Source: Pseudoalteromonas ulvae UL12 | GTDB lineage: Bacteria > Pseudomonadota > Gammaproteobacteria > Enterobacterales > Alteromonadaceae | DNA length: 64,000 nucleotides | Reading direction: 5' to 3' | Assembly (NCBI RefSeq): GCF_014925405.1 | Contig: NZ_AQHJ01000028.1 | Span: 372,001 to 436,000 of the forward strand | Notes under the pieces: model-generated | Databases searched by the model: none | Seen by the model: only the letters and a program-made list of their open reading frames with translations | What the model was told of the DNA's origin: nothing | Position numbers and translations under genes: made by a program | Shown: in pieces, positions 33,408-43,900 of the stretch | How the letters are laid out: every line of letters starts with the position of its first letter | How positions within the stretch are numbered: the first letter of the stretch is position 1

Positions 33408-33440
33408 AAAAGGAATGAAAACAGCATCTTCATTCCTTTT
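33408..33440 (-). terminator. Terminator of the chemoreceptor pseudogene
   Basis: A 12-bp stem (AAAAGGAATGAA at 33408-33419, TTCATTCCTTTT at 33429-33440) gives a U-run on the minus strand, 19 bases after the original MCP stop at 33459-33461. It keeps the reading of the pseudogene as a former transcription unit. Confidence 0.85.
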
Positions 33441-33458
33441 GATTATCATTTTGTGCGA

Positions 33459-35414
33459 TTAGCGAACTTTGAACTCCTGAGCAATTAATGCTAACTCATT
33501 TCCATTCTTTCGCTGGACTGCGCCGCTTGCTGCGCACTTTGAGCAGAAGTTTCCGATGCTTGAGCAATGCCGGTGATATTTTGGTTAATGTCTTCGCACA
33601 CACTCGATTGTTCTTCGACAGCAACAGCCACTTGATTATTCATATCATTAATTGAGCTGATCATAGCCAATATTTGTGTCAAGGCGTCCCGTGTATCTGC
33701 AGATAACTGCACAGAGTTGCGGGCTTCTTGACTACTGCTTGACATGCTACTCACCGCAGCCTGACTCCCTGTTTGCAGTGCTTCGATCATTGTTTGGATT
33801 TCATTGGTCGATTCTTGAGTTCGCTGGGCTAAACTTCTCACTTCGTCTGCAACAACTGAAAAACCGCGACCTTGCTCGCCTGCTCGTGCAGCTTCAATGG
33901 CGGCATTCAAAGCAAGTAAATTGGTCTGCTCAGATATTTTTCTGATCACTTCGACGACAGCACCAATCGAATCGCTGCTTTGCGCTAAGTCGTTCATGTC
34001 ACTCATCGCCCTTTCAATTGTCTCTGCAAGATGATTGTTTACCGAGACCGTTTTATCGATTAATTGCAATCCATTATCTGCTGTTGTTTTTGCTTCATTG
34101 GCTGACTCGGCTGAGTTTGTAGATAGTTTGACGACTTCTTGAATACTATACGCCATTTGATTGATTGCCGTGGCTATTTGCGCGGTTCGTTCTCTTTGAA
34201 TATTGACCGCTTCGTTCGTACTTCATGCGACTTCATTTGCATTGAGCGCGGCATCCTTAATTTCGTCTCCATTGCCAATAATTCGCAGCACAACGGCTTT
34301 TAAACTTTGCGACATGCTAGTTATGGATTTAAGAATACCCGTTGATTCAGAGTCATTACTAAATTCTTGAGATAAATCACCTTTGGCAATTTTAGCTGTA
34401 ATTGCGGCGATTTCTGCCGGCTCACCACCGATTGGTTTGCAAATGATATTAGGTAATATCACCGCCATAACCAAACCAAATATTAAAGCCGCAAGAGACA
34501 CCCCTTTAACTAAATAAACCATAAATTCAACATCAGCTATTACTTGCAGGCCTAGTTCATCTTGCTCTGCTTTGATGCTCAATTTAATATCTTCTAAGTC
34601 ATTCGCTATTTGCGGACCAATCACATTTAATTGATCATTAATTATCGTGTTGCGTTCAATAATGATTTTTTCGATTGCATCTAACGCATTAAGGTATTGC
34701 GTTTTGAGGGTCATGAACTGTTGTAATTTAGTTTGATCCACCGAAGATGTTAAAACATCCTGCGCTTGTTGATACATTTTAGTGGTGTTCACCCCCAACT
34801 CATCATGGGCACGCTTTGCATCATCAATTTGATTTGTTACTAAAAACTTAACAACATACAGCCGACCTAATAATAAAGACTCTTGTAATTTTGCTAAGGT
34901 ATAGACTTGTTCGTTCGAAGCGTTTTGATTTGCATCAAGCAACTCTGTCACTAATACACGCATCGCTTTTCCTGCAGGATCAAGCTCTGTACTCACAATT
35001 TCATTGCGCTTAGCGATTAAGCTCACCACCGTTTCAAAGTGATTTTCGTACAGTGATATATTATTGATACTTTGTTCGATTAAACCTAAGCGGATTGGAT
35101 TGCTAATCGAATCTTGCGCTTCAGTGACAAACTCTTTGGAGCTTAATATTCGTTGTTTAAAATCCGCTAAAGCTTCTGGATCATTTTCATTGATGTATTT
35201 TAATGACATTAAGGCGGGAGTACAGCAAATTTGCTTGCAGTCTCCCCGCCAAGTTTGTATTGATTGCTAAGTTTCTATATTGCTTAAAGTTATTCTCCGA
35301 TGACAACAAACCTACGTAGCTTGAGATAGACACAACTATCAGTAAAGTAACCAAAAGTAAGAACGACATTCTCAATTGGTTAGCGAGTTTCATTTTTTCT
35401 ATAAAGCTGATCAT
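33459..35414 (-). pseudogene. Methyl-accepting chemotaxis protein, degraded by three lesions
   Basis: The pieces assemble into one chemoreceptor: a first membrane helix (LRMSFLLLVTLLIVVSISS), a helical periplasmic sensor of about 220 residues, a second helix (GVSLAALIFGLVMAVILP), HAMP, and a signalling domain with the highly conserved hairpin tip ([19 protein letters not shown]). Three lesions are visible. First, one extra A in an A-run at 35198-35201: reading V-I-K-Y-I-N-E-N is restored by removing it. Second, an in-frame TGA at 34223-34225 between NEVA and STNEAV. Third, a one-base loss near 33503-33505: the other frame then gives the usual MCP end [13 protein letters not shown] and stops at 33459. 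Two of the three are homopolymer indels, so sequencing error must be excluded, but the nonsense codon is not of that kind. Confidence 0.87.
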
Positions 35415-35509
35415 AAATTATCCCAAACAGTCCACCTACCCTAAGAATAGACAAATCTGTTTTTATTAGGAAAAAATATAAACACTTTTTTAAACAGTGA
35501 ATTGGCGCG

Positions 35510-36799
35510 TTAAGTACGCGGTCTAAACTCAAGAACTGTAGCATTAATGCAAAAGCGTCGTTGACCATTAGGGCCATCGTCAAAAACATGTCCTAAATGG
35601 ATCCCAGATGATTTAGAGCGGATTTCAGTTCTGCGCATACCATAGCGGTTATCCGCTTTTTCAATCACACTATCGGGTAAAGCGCGTGTAAAGGATAACC
35701 ATCCTGTCCCCGAGTTAAAGCGGTGCCGAGTATCAAACAAAGGAGCTCCGCTTAATTTATCAATGAAAACACCATCTGGGGTATTTTTGAAAATCTCATA
35801 TTCCTTACAAAATCGCCCGTCTGTTCCTTCATCGAATGCAACATTAAACGCTTCACTCTTACCGAGTTTAAATTGACCTAACATGAGGTAAAACTCTTCT
35901 GGATTCAAATACCCTTGGCGACCAAATACTTCTTTCCCATCTTCAATAAACAAAATAGTGGGTGTCGCCCAAGTGGGGGTACTGATAGTTAATCCATCAA
36001 GCTGGCTGGCTAAACGTGTAGTGACTGGAATGCTTCCTTGGTAATCATTTAACACGTCTTTTTTAAATTTCTCACAGTAAGGACAATAGCCTTGTGACTC
36101 AATGACCACAATATGTTTTCCTTGGAACAAAAGAGTATTGTCTGTTTTATCGGCAACGGTCTTAGCTTGGGTAAATGTCACTCCGGTTCTCAAATCTGGG
36201 CAATACCCATTTGGATTTTTGGCTAAATAGTCTTGGTGATAGCTTTCTGCCTTATAAAATGTATCCAATGGTTTTATAATTGTGGCGATTTCACCAAAAC
36301 CTTGCTGGGTTAATAATGGTTGAAATTGTGTTTTTAATTCTTCAGCCGTCTTTAACTGTTGCTCTGTGGTGGTCAGGATGATTGAGCGATATTGAGTGCC
36401 AATATCATTTCCTTGACGATTTAACTGTGTCGGATCATGATGCTCGAAAAAGTGCATCAACAATGTTTTTGCACTGACACGATTGCTGTTGTAAGTGACT
36501 TCCACTACCTCGGCATGATTGTTTGGATTGTGCTTATTGCTTCGTTTAGTGATTGCTCTGTAGGTAGGTGAGACTCCTTGTCCGTCTGCATATCCCGATA
36601 CCGCATTGATCACACCGTCTATTTGTTGATAACGCTTTTCTGCTCCCCAAAAGCAACCAGAGCCAAGCACAATCTTTTCAATATGTTCTGTTGCTCGTTT
36701 TTTTTCACTGCTTGGTGCTGCATGCCCACTATTTGTATATGCTGTAATACATAAACTAAGCAACACATAACCTAATAAATACATTGGTTTACTCTTCAT
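35510..36799 (-). CDS. msrAB: Exported MsrA-thioredoxin-like-MsrB fusion, methionine sulfoxide reductase
   Basis: Repairs oxidised methionine in envelope proteins. The 429-residue protein has a signal peptide (cut near GHAAPS, about 28). MsrA covers about 40-205, with GCFWG (catalytic C49) and a late Cys at C200. A thioredoxin/DsbC-like domain covers about 222-310, with CPYC at 239-242 and cis-Pro near 280. MsrB covers about 325-429, with RFCIN (catalytic C417). The MsrB part lacks the zinc CxxC pairs, and the usual SGCGW resolving Cys is Thr (SGTGW, near 363-367). Neisserial PilB has the order thioredoxin-MsrA-MsrB. Here the thioredoxin-like unit lies in the middle and may reduce both flanking domains. 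Confidence 0.92.
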   Translation of the reverse strand: MKSKPMYLLGYVLLSLCITAYTNSGHAAPSSEKKRATEHIEKIVLGSGCFWGAEKRYQQIDGVINAVSGYADGQGVSPTYRAITKRSNKHNPNNHAEVVEVTYNSNRVSAKTLLMHFFEHHDPTQLNRQGNDIGTQYRSIILTTTEQQLKTAEELKTQFQPLLTQQGFGEIATIIKPLDTFYKAESYHQDYLAKNPNGYCPDLRTGVTFTQAKTVADKTDNTLLFQGKHIVVIESQGYCPYCEKFKKDVLNDYQGSIPVTTRLASQLDGLTISTPTWATPTILFIEDGKEVFGRQGYLNPEEFYLMLGQFKLGKSEAFNVAFDEGTDGRFCKEYEIFKNTPDGVFIDKLSGAPLFDTRHRFNSGTGWLSFTRALPDSVIEKADNRYGMRRTEIRSKSSGIHLGHVFDDGPNGQRRFCINATVLEFRPRT

Positions 36800-36937
36800 A
36801 CTTCACCTGTTGATCTTTCATCATATTCACTAACAAGACCTTAGAAGCCTGTGGTTAATTTCAAATAAAAGAAATAAGGCTGTTTCCTTGGTTATTGTCT
36901 AATCTATATACATGACCAGTAAATGAAGTGATCACTT

Positions 36938-37735
36938 GTGAAATACCTCTTATTTATACTCTATGTGTATTCAGCGTCCTTATTTGCTGTTGATAACTCC
37001 ATCAACTTACTTTTTTGTTATGAAGACAAAGAGCTGCCCCCTTATTTTTTAGGTAAAGGCCCTGCCACTCCACCCCAAGAGCCAGGCGCAACAATAGAAG
37101 TACTTCAGCAAGTTGTATCAGAAATACCGCAATTATCACTTACATTTATCCGCCAACCATGGAAACGTTGTTTAAATGATTTAAAACACAACAAAGTCGA
37201 CGCGATTATTGCCAGTTATCAACTGAAAAGAGAAACCCTCGGTGTCTACCCAAAAGTGAATAATCAGATCGACTCTACCCGCGCGATTAGTGAGCATGGT
37301 ACGTGTTTTATCCGCCGTTCAGAAACCGAAATAACTTGGGATGGTTTATCATTAAGTGGAATAAGCGAGCCAACCATCGCCTTACCTGCAGGGTATTCGA
37401 GTTTAGAGCAATTAGAACAATTGCCACTCAAAGTTGTACAAACTGACTCAGCCAATACTGCACAACGTTTACTAAAAGAAAAACGTGTCGATTTGGCACT
37501 CACTCTGTGCCAAATTAGTGAAACCTCTCCTCACCTGCCTCAATCTGAATATCCTAATCTTATCCATATGTTTCCGCCGTTGGTGGTCAAGCATGGGTAT
37601 CTCGTTTTTTCATATCAGTTTTATGAGTCCCAACATCAGTTAGCCCAAACACTGTGGCAAAAAATTGGTGCTTTTAATACAATCCCAATTTTCACACGTT
37701 ACCTTAACCCTGAATTTAACGATTTAAAAAAATAA
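36938..37735 (+). CDS. Periplasmic substrate-binding-like protein
   Basis: Protein of 265 residues starting at GTG 36938, with a signal peptide (cut near SLFAVD, about 18). The solute-binding family 3 fold is suggested by the early LLFCYEDKELPPYF segment, TIEVLQQVVSEIP for the first lobe helix, and RLLKEKRVDLALTLCQ near the hinge return. No transporter gene is adjacent. The ligand is unknown. The ribosome-binding site is weak. Its 3' end overlaps the convergent acetyltransferase gene by 37 bases. Confidence 0.75.
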   Translation: MKYLLFILYVYSASLFAVDNSINLLFCYEDKELPPYFLGKGPATPPQEPGATIEVLQQVVSEIPQLSLTFIRQPWKRCLNDLKHNKVDAIIASYQLKRETLGVYPKVNNQIDSTRAISEHGTCFIRRSETEITWDGLSLSGISEPTIALPAGYSSLEQLEQLPLKVVQTDSANTAQRLLKEKRVDLALTLCQISETSPHLPQSEYPNLIHMFPPLVVKHGYLVFSYQFYESQHQLAQTLWQKIGAFNTIPIFTRYLNPEFNDLKK

Positions 37736-38130
37736 TATCGCTGTGATGCTTTTGGATACTCACTCATTACAAATGCCTCTTGGTAGCCATGACTCAGATA
37801 AAAATCAGGCGCCTGAAACTCAAGGGTATCTACCATTACTTTTTTACACCCCCTGAGCACCGCTTGATGCTCTAACTCTTCAAGTAATCGACTGCCTATT
37901 TTCTGGCCTCGTAACGCACTGTCAACCCATAACCAATCAATCAGCAGCCAATTACCAAAGGTATTGCCGCTTATCCCCGCCATTAATTCACCTTGGTCAT
38001 TACAAGCCTTGATGGCAATCGGAAAACGCTCTTTCACTTCAAAATGCTGTTGATTGAATGCAATTATTTTTGCGCGCAATTGTGCGCTAATTGCCCCATC
38101 AGCGTCATCTGAGTGACTGAAATGGATCAT
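37699..38130 (-). CDS. GNAT family N-acetyltransferase
   Basis: Protein of 143 residues with the full GNAT core: GELMAGISGNTFGNWLLIDWLWVDSALRG and the acetyl-CoA loop RGQKIGSRLLEELE near residues 74-87, of which RGQKIGS is the diagnostic pattern. A beta-bulge strand and GCKKVMVDTLEFQAPDFYLSHGY follow, typical of the C-terminal half. The substrate is unknown. It overlaps the convergent binding-protein gene by 37 bases. Confidence 0.88.
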   Translation of the reverse strand: MIHFSHSDDADGAISAQLRAKIIAFNQQHFEVKERFPIAIKACNDQGELMAGISGNTFGNWLLIDWLWVDSALRGQKIGSRLLEELEHQAVLRGCKKVMVDTLEFQAPDFYLSHGYQEAFVMSEYPKASQRYYFFKSLNSGLR

Positions 38131-38261
38131 AATTCATCCTCTCATCATGTTGTTTTGCTTTATGATTGATTATAAAGCCGTTAAAGTGAACTAGCTATTT
38201 TATCGGTTGCTCGCTAACATAAGCATAATCAATGGATTAGTTAATTTTAAGTGGCTATTTT

Positions 38262-38840
38262 ATGTCTAACCAACAACTTGACGTGTTTAATCAATATTTT
38301 CAAATCCAAGAAGTGATTAAAGTCAACCTAAAGGCTGTGTCTCCTCATCTAGTGCCAGGAGATGTTCACACCCTCGAAATGACTATTCCACCTTTATTTA
38401 AACTGGCCAACGAAGTCAATACACTAGAGCAAAATGCCCTGCGACCTTTAAGAGGATTAGGTGACCTTGCAGATGAACTGGCACAATTTTTAAAACTGCA
38501 ATCTCGTAAAATCGACTTAATCATGGCGCATATCCTTGCCACTGAGCATCAAGATGAACAACAGTCTCAAACGATTTCCTATGGCGGTGGTGGCGTCGTC
38601 GTCTTTGATGAGACAGATTTCCCTTTAGGGCAGCATTTTTGTACTAAGTTGTTTCTTCATCACGAAGCGGCGGCTGTTTTTTGTTATAGCCAAATCATTT
38701 TAAAACAACCTCACGAAACAGGTTGCCACTATACCTTGGCTTTTTGTCAAATTCGCCCAGAAGATCAAGAGCTCATGGTCAGAGCGAGCTTACATGCACA
38801 ATCAAGACAGTTACGTGACCGTAATCGTTCACCTCTTTAA
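38262..38840 (+). CDS. Hypothetical protein, possibly an atypical PilZ-domain protein
   Basis: Cytosolic protein of 192 residues. The N-terminal two-thirds is helical (LFKLANEVNTLEQNALRPL, LADELAQFLKLQSRKIDLI). The C-terminal part is a small beta-domain beginning SYGGGGVVVFDE, with FCTKLFLHHEAAAVFCYSQI after it. Marine gammaproteobacterial proteins with this layout are often labelled PilZ-like. The canonical PilZ RxxxR motif is not visible, so cyclic-di-GMP binding is doubtful. It is monocistronic, upstream of the aguA promoter. Confidence 0.55.
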   Translation: MSNQQLDVFNQYFQIQEVIKVNLKAVSPHLVPGDVHTLEMTIPPLFKLANEVNTLEQNALRPLRGLGDLADELAQFLKLQSRKIDLIMAHILATEHQDEQQSQTISYGGGGVVVFDETDFPLGQHFCTKLFLHHEAAAVFCYSQIILKQPHETGCHYTLAFCQIRPEDQELMVRASLHAQSRQLRDRNRSPL

Positions 38841-38866
38841 ATACACGATTTATTTGGACAAAGTTG

Positions 38867-38894
38867 CTGACAGCGTGTGACTTAATGCTAAAAT
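38867..38894 (+). promoter_or_regulatory. Promoter of aguA-aguB
   Basis: CTGACA (38867-38872) and an extended -10 TGCTAAAAT (TAAAAT at 38889-38894) are separated by 16 bases. This would start RNA about 25 bases before the aguA ATG. Confidence 0.65.
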
Positions 38895-38925
38895 ATCGGC
38901 CTATTTACCCTAGCTAACCAATATT

Positions 38926-39963
38926 ATGGCTTACACACTTCCCGCTGAATGGGCATCACAAGATGCCATTATGTTTACTTGGCCACATGCAGATACAGAC
39001 TGGGCACCCATTTTATCGGATGTTGAACCTGTTTATCTTGCGCTGTGCCGCCATATTCTTGCGTTTCAATCGTTGGTCTTAGTGGTTCATAATGAACAGT
39101 TAAAACAACATGTTAGTCAGTTACTCACGACTCATCAAATTGACTTAACTAACGTTAAGTTTGTCGTCACACCTATTGATGATACCTGGGCACGTGATCA
39201 CGGCCCAATTAGCGTTTATCAAGAAGATGGTTCAGTTCGAGCGCTTGATTTTACCTTTAATGGTTGGGGCAACAAGTTTGACGCCAAACGTGATAACGCC
39301 ATTAATCAAGCAGTGTTTGAAGCTGTGTTGCATCAAGATGCCCATCACGAAACAATTAATATGGTGCTTGAAGGAGGTGGAATTGAATCCGACGGTCAAG
39401 GAACGTTACTCACAACCTCGATTTGTTTACTCAATGACAATCGTAACCCGAATATGACGCAAGCTGAGATTGAAGCTCTGCTCAGTGACAAACTGGGTAT
39501 TGAACACTTTTTATGGTTGCACCATGGTCACCTAGAAGGTGATGATACAGACAGCCATATCGACACATTAGTACGACTGGCTCCTAATAACACCTTGGTT
39601 TATGTACAATGCGATGATCCGCAAGATAGCCATTATACAGAACTAAACTTGATGCAAAACGAGCTACGGGCACTTCGCAACAAAGATAATCACGCCTTTA
39701 ATTTAGTGCCTTTGCCTTGGCCAAGTGCAAAATACGATGTCAATGGGGATCGTCTTCCTGCAACTTATGCAAACTTTTTAATCATCAATGGTGCCGTATT
39801 AGTGCCTACTTATCGCGATGAACACGATCAACTCGCCCTTGAACAAGTCGCTAAAGCTTACCCAGAACATACAGTGATAGGTGTTGATTGTTTACCATTG
39901 ATCCATCAATTTGGCAGCTTGCATTGTATCTCGATGCAATTGCCTACCGGTTTTTTGAGGTAA
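38926..39963 (+). CDS. aguA: Agmatine deiminase
   Basis: Hydrolyses agmatine to N-carbamoylputrescine and ammonia, the first step of the agmatine route to putrescine. The 345-residue protein has the guanidino-group enzyme fold. Landmarks are DDTWARDHGPISV, NGWGNKFD, the ExxGGG-type segment VLEGGGIESDG, HGHLEGDDTDSHIDTL, and the nucleophile C334 in GSLHCISMQ. aguB follows after 4 bases. No signal peptide is present, so it works in the cytosol. Confidence 0.96.
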   Translation: MAYTLPAEWASQDAIMFTWPHADTDWAPILSDVEPVYLALCRHILAFQSLVLVVHNEQLKQHVSQLLTTHQIDLTNVKFVVTPIDDTWARDHGPISVYQEDGSVRALDFTFNGWGNKFDAKRDNAINQAVFEAVLHQDAHHETINMVLEGGGIESDGQGTLLTTSICLLNDNRNPNMTQAEIEALLSDKLGIEHFLWLHHGHLEGDDTDSHIDTLVRLAPNNTLVYVQCDDPQDSHYTELNLMQNELRALRNKDNHAFNLVPLPWPSAKYDVNGDRLPATYANFLIINGAVLVPTYRDEHDQLALEQVAKAYPEHTVIGVDCLPLIHQFGSLHCISMQLPTGFLR

Positions 39964-39967
39964 CCTT

Positions 39968-40855
39968 ATGACTAAACCATTACATGTTGCGTTAGTGCAA
40001 CACAGCAACAGCGCCGATTTGGCGCATAATTTCGCAAAAACTCAAGATGGGATCAGAAAGGCTGCGGCCAAAGGGGCACAATTGGTTGTCCTGCAAGAAT
40101 TACATCGCAGCCTGTATTTTTGTCAAACAGAAGACACTGACCTGTTTGATTTAGCCGAAACAATCCCTGGCCCAAGCACAGATACGTTAGGTGCGCTAGC
40201 CAAAGAGCTGAATATCGTCATTGTCGCTTCATTGTTTGAAAAGCGTGCCACCGGTTTATATCATAACACCGCGGTGGTTTTAGAATCTGACGGCACTATC
40301 GCTGGAAAATACCGCAAAATGCATATTCCAGACGATCCGGGCTTTTATGAAAAGTTCTATTTCACCCCTGGAGATCTGGGTTTTGAACCTATTCAAACTT
40401 CTGTGGGCAAACTGGGTGTATTAGTCTGTTGGGATCAATGGTTCCCTGAAGCAGCGCGACTTATGGCCATGGCTGGGGCTGAAATGCTTATCTATCCAAC
40501 GGCTATTGGTTGGGATACTCGTGATGATATTGACGAGCAAACTCGCCAATGTGACGCTTGGGTTATCTCACAACGCGCTCATGCTGTGGCCAATGGTATT
40601 CCAGTGATCAGTTGTAATCGCGTGGGCCATGAAAGTGATCCAAGTAATAGCTCTGAAGGTATTTTGTTCTGGGGTAATTCTTTCATTGCTGGGCCACAAG
40701 GTGAGATCCTCGCTCATGCAGGAGCCAAAGATGACGAAATTTTATCTGTTGAGCTTGATATGCAACGCAGTGAAGATATACGACGCATCTGGCCATACCT
40801 TCGTGATCGACGCATTGATCACTACCAAGATTTATTAAAGATTTACCGCGATTAA
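39968..40855 (+). CDS. aguB: N-carbamoylputrescine amidase
   Basis: Nitrilase-superfamily enzyme that hydrolyses N-carbamoylputrescine to putrescine, CO2 and ammonia. The 295-residue protein has the catalytic triad E44 (LQELHRS), K117 (YRKMHIPDD) and C154 (VCWDQWFPE), all in the expected contexts. The gene is 4 bases after aguA, and the pair completes agmatine to putrescine. A terminator follows the stop. Confidence 0.97.
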   Translation: MTKPLHVALVQHSNSADLAHNFAKTQDGIRKAAAKGAQLVVLQELHRSLYFCQTEDTDLFDLAETIPGPSTDTLGALAKELNIVIVASLFEKRATGLYHNTAVVLESDGTIAGKYRKMHIPDDPGFYEKFYFTPGDLGFEPIQTSVGKLGVLVCWDQWFPEAARLMAMAGAEMLIYPTAIGWDTRDDIDEQTRQCDAWVISQRAHAVANGIPVISCNRVGHESDPSNSSEGILFWGNSFIAGPQGEILAHAGAKDDEILSVELDMQRSEDIRRIWPYLRDRRIDHYQDLLKIYRD

Positions 40856-40864
40856 CCTGTATTT

Positions 40865-40888
40865 GGCCATGTTTTTCATGGCCTTTTC
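40865..40888 (+). terminator. Rho-independent terminator of aguAB
   Basis: Stem GGCCATG / CATGGCC with a T5 loop is followed by TTTTC, 9 bases after the aguB stop. Confidence 0.85.
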
Positions 40889-40943
40889 ATATAAAAAATA
40901 ACAAAACGCACCGACGTTACTTTACTTTGCTACGGAGTTTTTA

Positions 40944-43900
40944 ATGGCACTTACACACTGGGCACAATTACCTTGGATTAAATCAAAAAAAGATAAAATC
41001 CACTGGGGACAATTAACAGGCAGCGCGCTCAGTATTGCCATTGCACAAGGTGTAAAAAGCCATGATTCCTTAGTTGTGTTAATTACCCCCGATACGCCCA
41101 GCGCCTTAAAGCTAGAAGCTGAACTGGAATATTTACTGCCCGAACACAGTGTTATGGTTTTTCCTGATTGGGAAACCCTTCCCTATGATCATTTTTCGCC
41201 CCATCAAGACATTATTTCACAACGTTTAGCGACCCTTAATCGTTTAAAACAAAGTAAAACGGGCATTTTACTGTTACCGGTGTCGAATTTAATGCTGCGC
41301 ACCGCGCCAGCCGAATTTATTTATGGCAATACCCTTGTGTTTAAGCAAGGCGATAAAATTGACCCGCAACAACTGCGCTTAAATCTTGATGGTGCAGGTT
41401 ACCTCAATGTACAACAAGTGATGGAACATGGTGAATTTGCAATACGCGGTTCGCTGGTTGATATTTATCCGATGGGCAGTAAAGAGCCAATACGCCTCGA
41501 TTTGTTTGATGATGAAATTGACAGCATTCGCTTATTTGATGTTGAAACCCAACGTTCAAGCAAGCCCATTGCCAAAATCGATTTAATGCCCGCCCATGAG
41601 TTTCCGACCCAAGATAAAGACATTGAGACTTTTCGTATCGCATACCGAGAGCACTTTGGCGCGACCAGTGATCAAGACTCAATTTATATGCAAGTCTCCA
41701 AAGGTGCCTGGCCTGCAGGCATCGAATATTACTTACCCTTATTTTTCGACAAACTAGCGACCTTGTTTGACTACTTACCTGATGATGCCGTCATGATGAC
41801 GCTGGGTGATATCGAGCACAGCGCACAAGGCTTTTGGCAAGATGTCGAAAAACGCTACGAAAACCGCAAAGTTGACCCACTGCGACCCCTGCTTGCGCCT
41901 GTTGCACTGTATCAGCCCATTGAAGAATTGTTTGCCAATATTGGCCGTTTTTCGCGGATTGCGTTATCACAAGCCACCCTTGGTACCAAAGCAGGTCATC
42001 ACAATTTAAATGCTGCACTGATTGAAGACATTCGGGTTGATCACCAAGCAAAAGCGCCGTTTGCTGCCATTTCAGATTATTTAGTCAAGCAGAAAAAGGC
42101 CAAAAACCGCGTCTTGTTTTGTGTTGAAAGTGAAGGTCGCAGAGAATCTTTATTAAGCTTGTTCAAACCAACAGGCATTAAAGTAACCACCTTTGACAGC
42201 TTTGAGCTGTTTACTAATAGTGACGCTGACACAGGTTTAATCGTTTGTCCTCTTGAGCAAAGTGTCTTTTTACCTGGCAAACCGGGCCTCACGCTTATTA
42301 CGGAACAAGAGCTACTGGGTGTCAAAGTCTCACAGCGCCGTCGTCGTAAACACAAATACGAAGCAAGCCAAGATGCCATTATCCGTAATCTCGCAGAGCT
42401 TAAGGTAGGCCAACCTATTGTCCATTTAGATCATGGTGTAGGGCGTTATCAAGGATTACAGACCCTCGATGCCGCGGGTGTTCAGACTGAATTTGTTACC
42501 ATCACTTATAATGGCGAAGCTAAGTTATACGTCCCCGTTTCAGCGTTACATATGCTGACCCGCTACTCGGGAGGCGAAGAAAGTAGCGCTCCGTTGCACA
42601 AACTCGGATCAGATGTCTGGGAAAAAGCAAAACGTAAAGCGGCCGAAAAAGTACGTGATGTCGCGGCCGAATTACTCGATATTTATGCTAAACGCAAAGT
42701 GAAACTCGGCAATGCCTTTAAACATGATAAACAGGCTTACCGACAGTTTGTTGATACCTTCCCATTTGAAGAAACTGACGATCAAAAAAATGCCATTTCT
42801 GCCGTCTTGACTGACATGCAAAGCAATCAAGCAATGGACCGCTTAGTCTGTGGCGATGTGGGCTTTGGTAAAACAGAAGTGGCCATGCGTGCTGCATTTG
42901 TTGCGGTCAACGAAGGCAAGCAAGTCGCGGTATTAGTGCCAACCACTTTGTTAGCACAGCAGCATTACGAAAACTTTAAAGATAGGTTTGCAAATTTGGC
43001 CGTTGAAGTCGATGTCCTGTCACGTTTTAAAAGTACCAAAGAGCAAAACGAAGTCCTCAAAAAGCTTGAATCTGGTCAGGTTGATATTGTTATTGGTACC
43101 CATAAACTTATTCAGTCAGGCATTAATTTCAAAGATCTCGGTTTACTTATCGTCGATGAAGAGCACCGTTTTGGTGTCAGACAAAAAGAAAAAATCAAAT
43201 CATTACGCGCTGATGTCGATATTCTGACCTTAACGGCCACACCTATTCCACGGACATTAAATATGGCCATGAGTGGCATGCGTGATCTGTCCATTATCGC
43301 TACGCCCCCTGCCAAACGCTTAGCAGTGAAAACGTTTGTCCGTAAAGGTGAAGCCGATTTAAAACGCGAAGCCATATTGCGCGAAATTAAACGCGGTGGT
43401 CAGGTATATTATTTACACAATAATGTTGAAACGATTGAAAAAACGGCCGCAGATCTGGCTGAGCTCGTCCCAGAAGCCAGCATCACTACAGCCCATGGGC
43501 AAATGCGTGAGAGTGAACTTGAGCACTTAATGGCTGAGTTTTATCATAAAAAATACAATGTCTTGGTCTGTACAACGATTATTGAAACAGGCATCGATGT
43601 ACCCACAGCTAATACGATTATCATCGATCGCGCCGATAAACTCGGTTTAGCACAATTGCATCAGCTACGTGGTCGTGTTGGGCGCAGCCATCACCAAGCG
43701 TATGCCTATTTATTGATTCCAGATCCAAAAGCTATTTCAAAAGATGCGGCGAAACGACTCGATGCCATCGAATCACTTGAAGACTTAGGTGCAGGTTTTG
43801 CTCTGGCCACTCACGATTTAGAAATTCGCGGTGCCGGTGAATTACTCGGTGATGATCAAAGTGGCCAAATTCAATCAATTGGCTTCACCTTATACATGGA

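Noticed and set aside
36811..36830. A third copy of the MITE end (CTGTTGATCTTTCAT)
   Set aside because: Only 15 bases match and no second end or internal sequence is found. It could be chance or a remnant.
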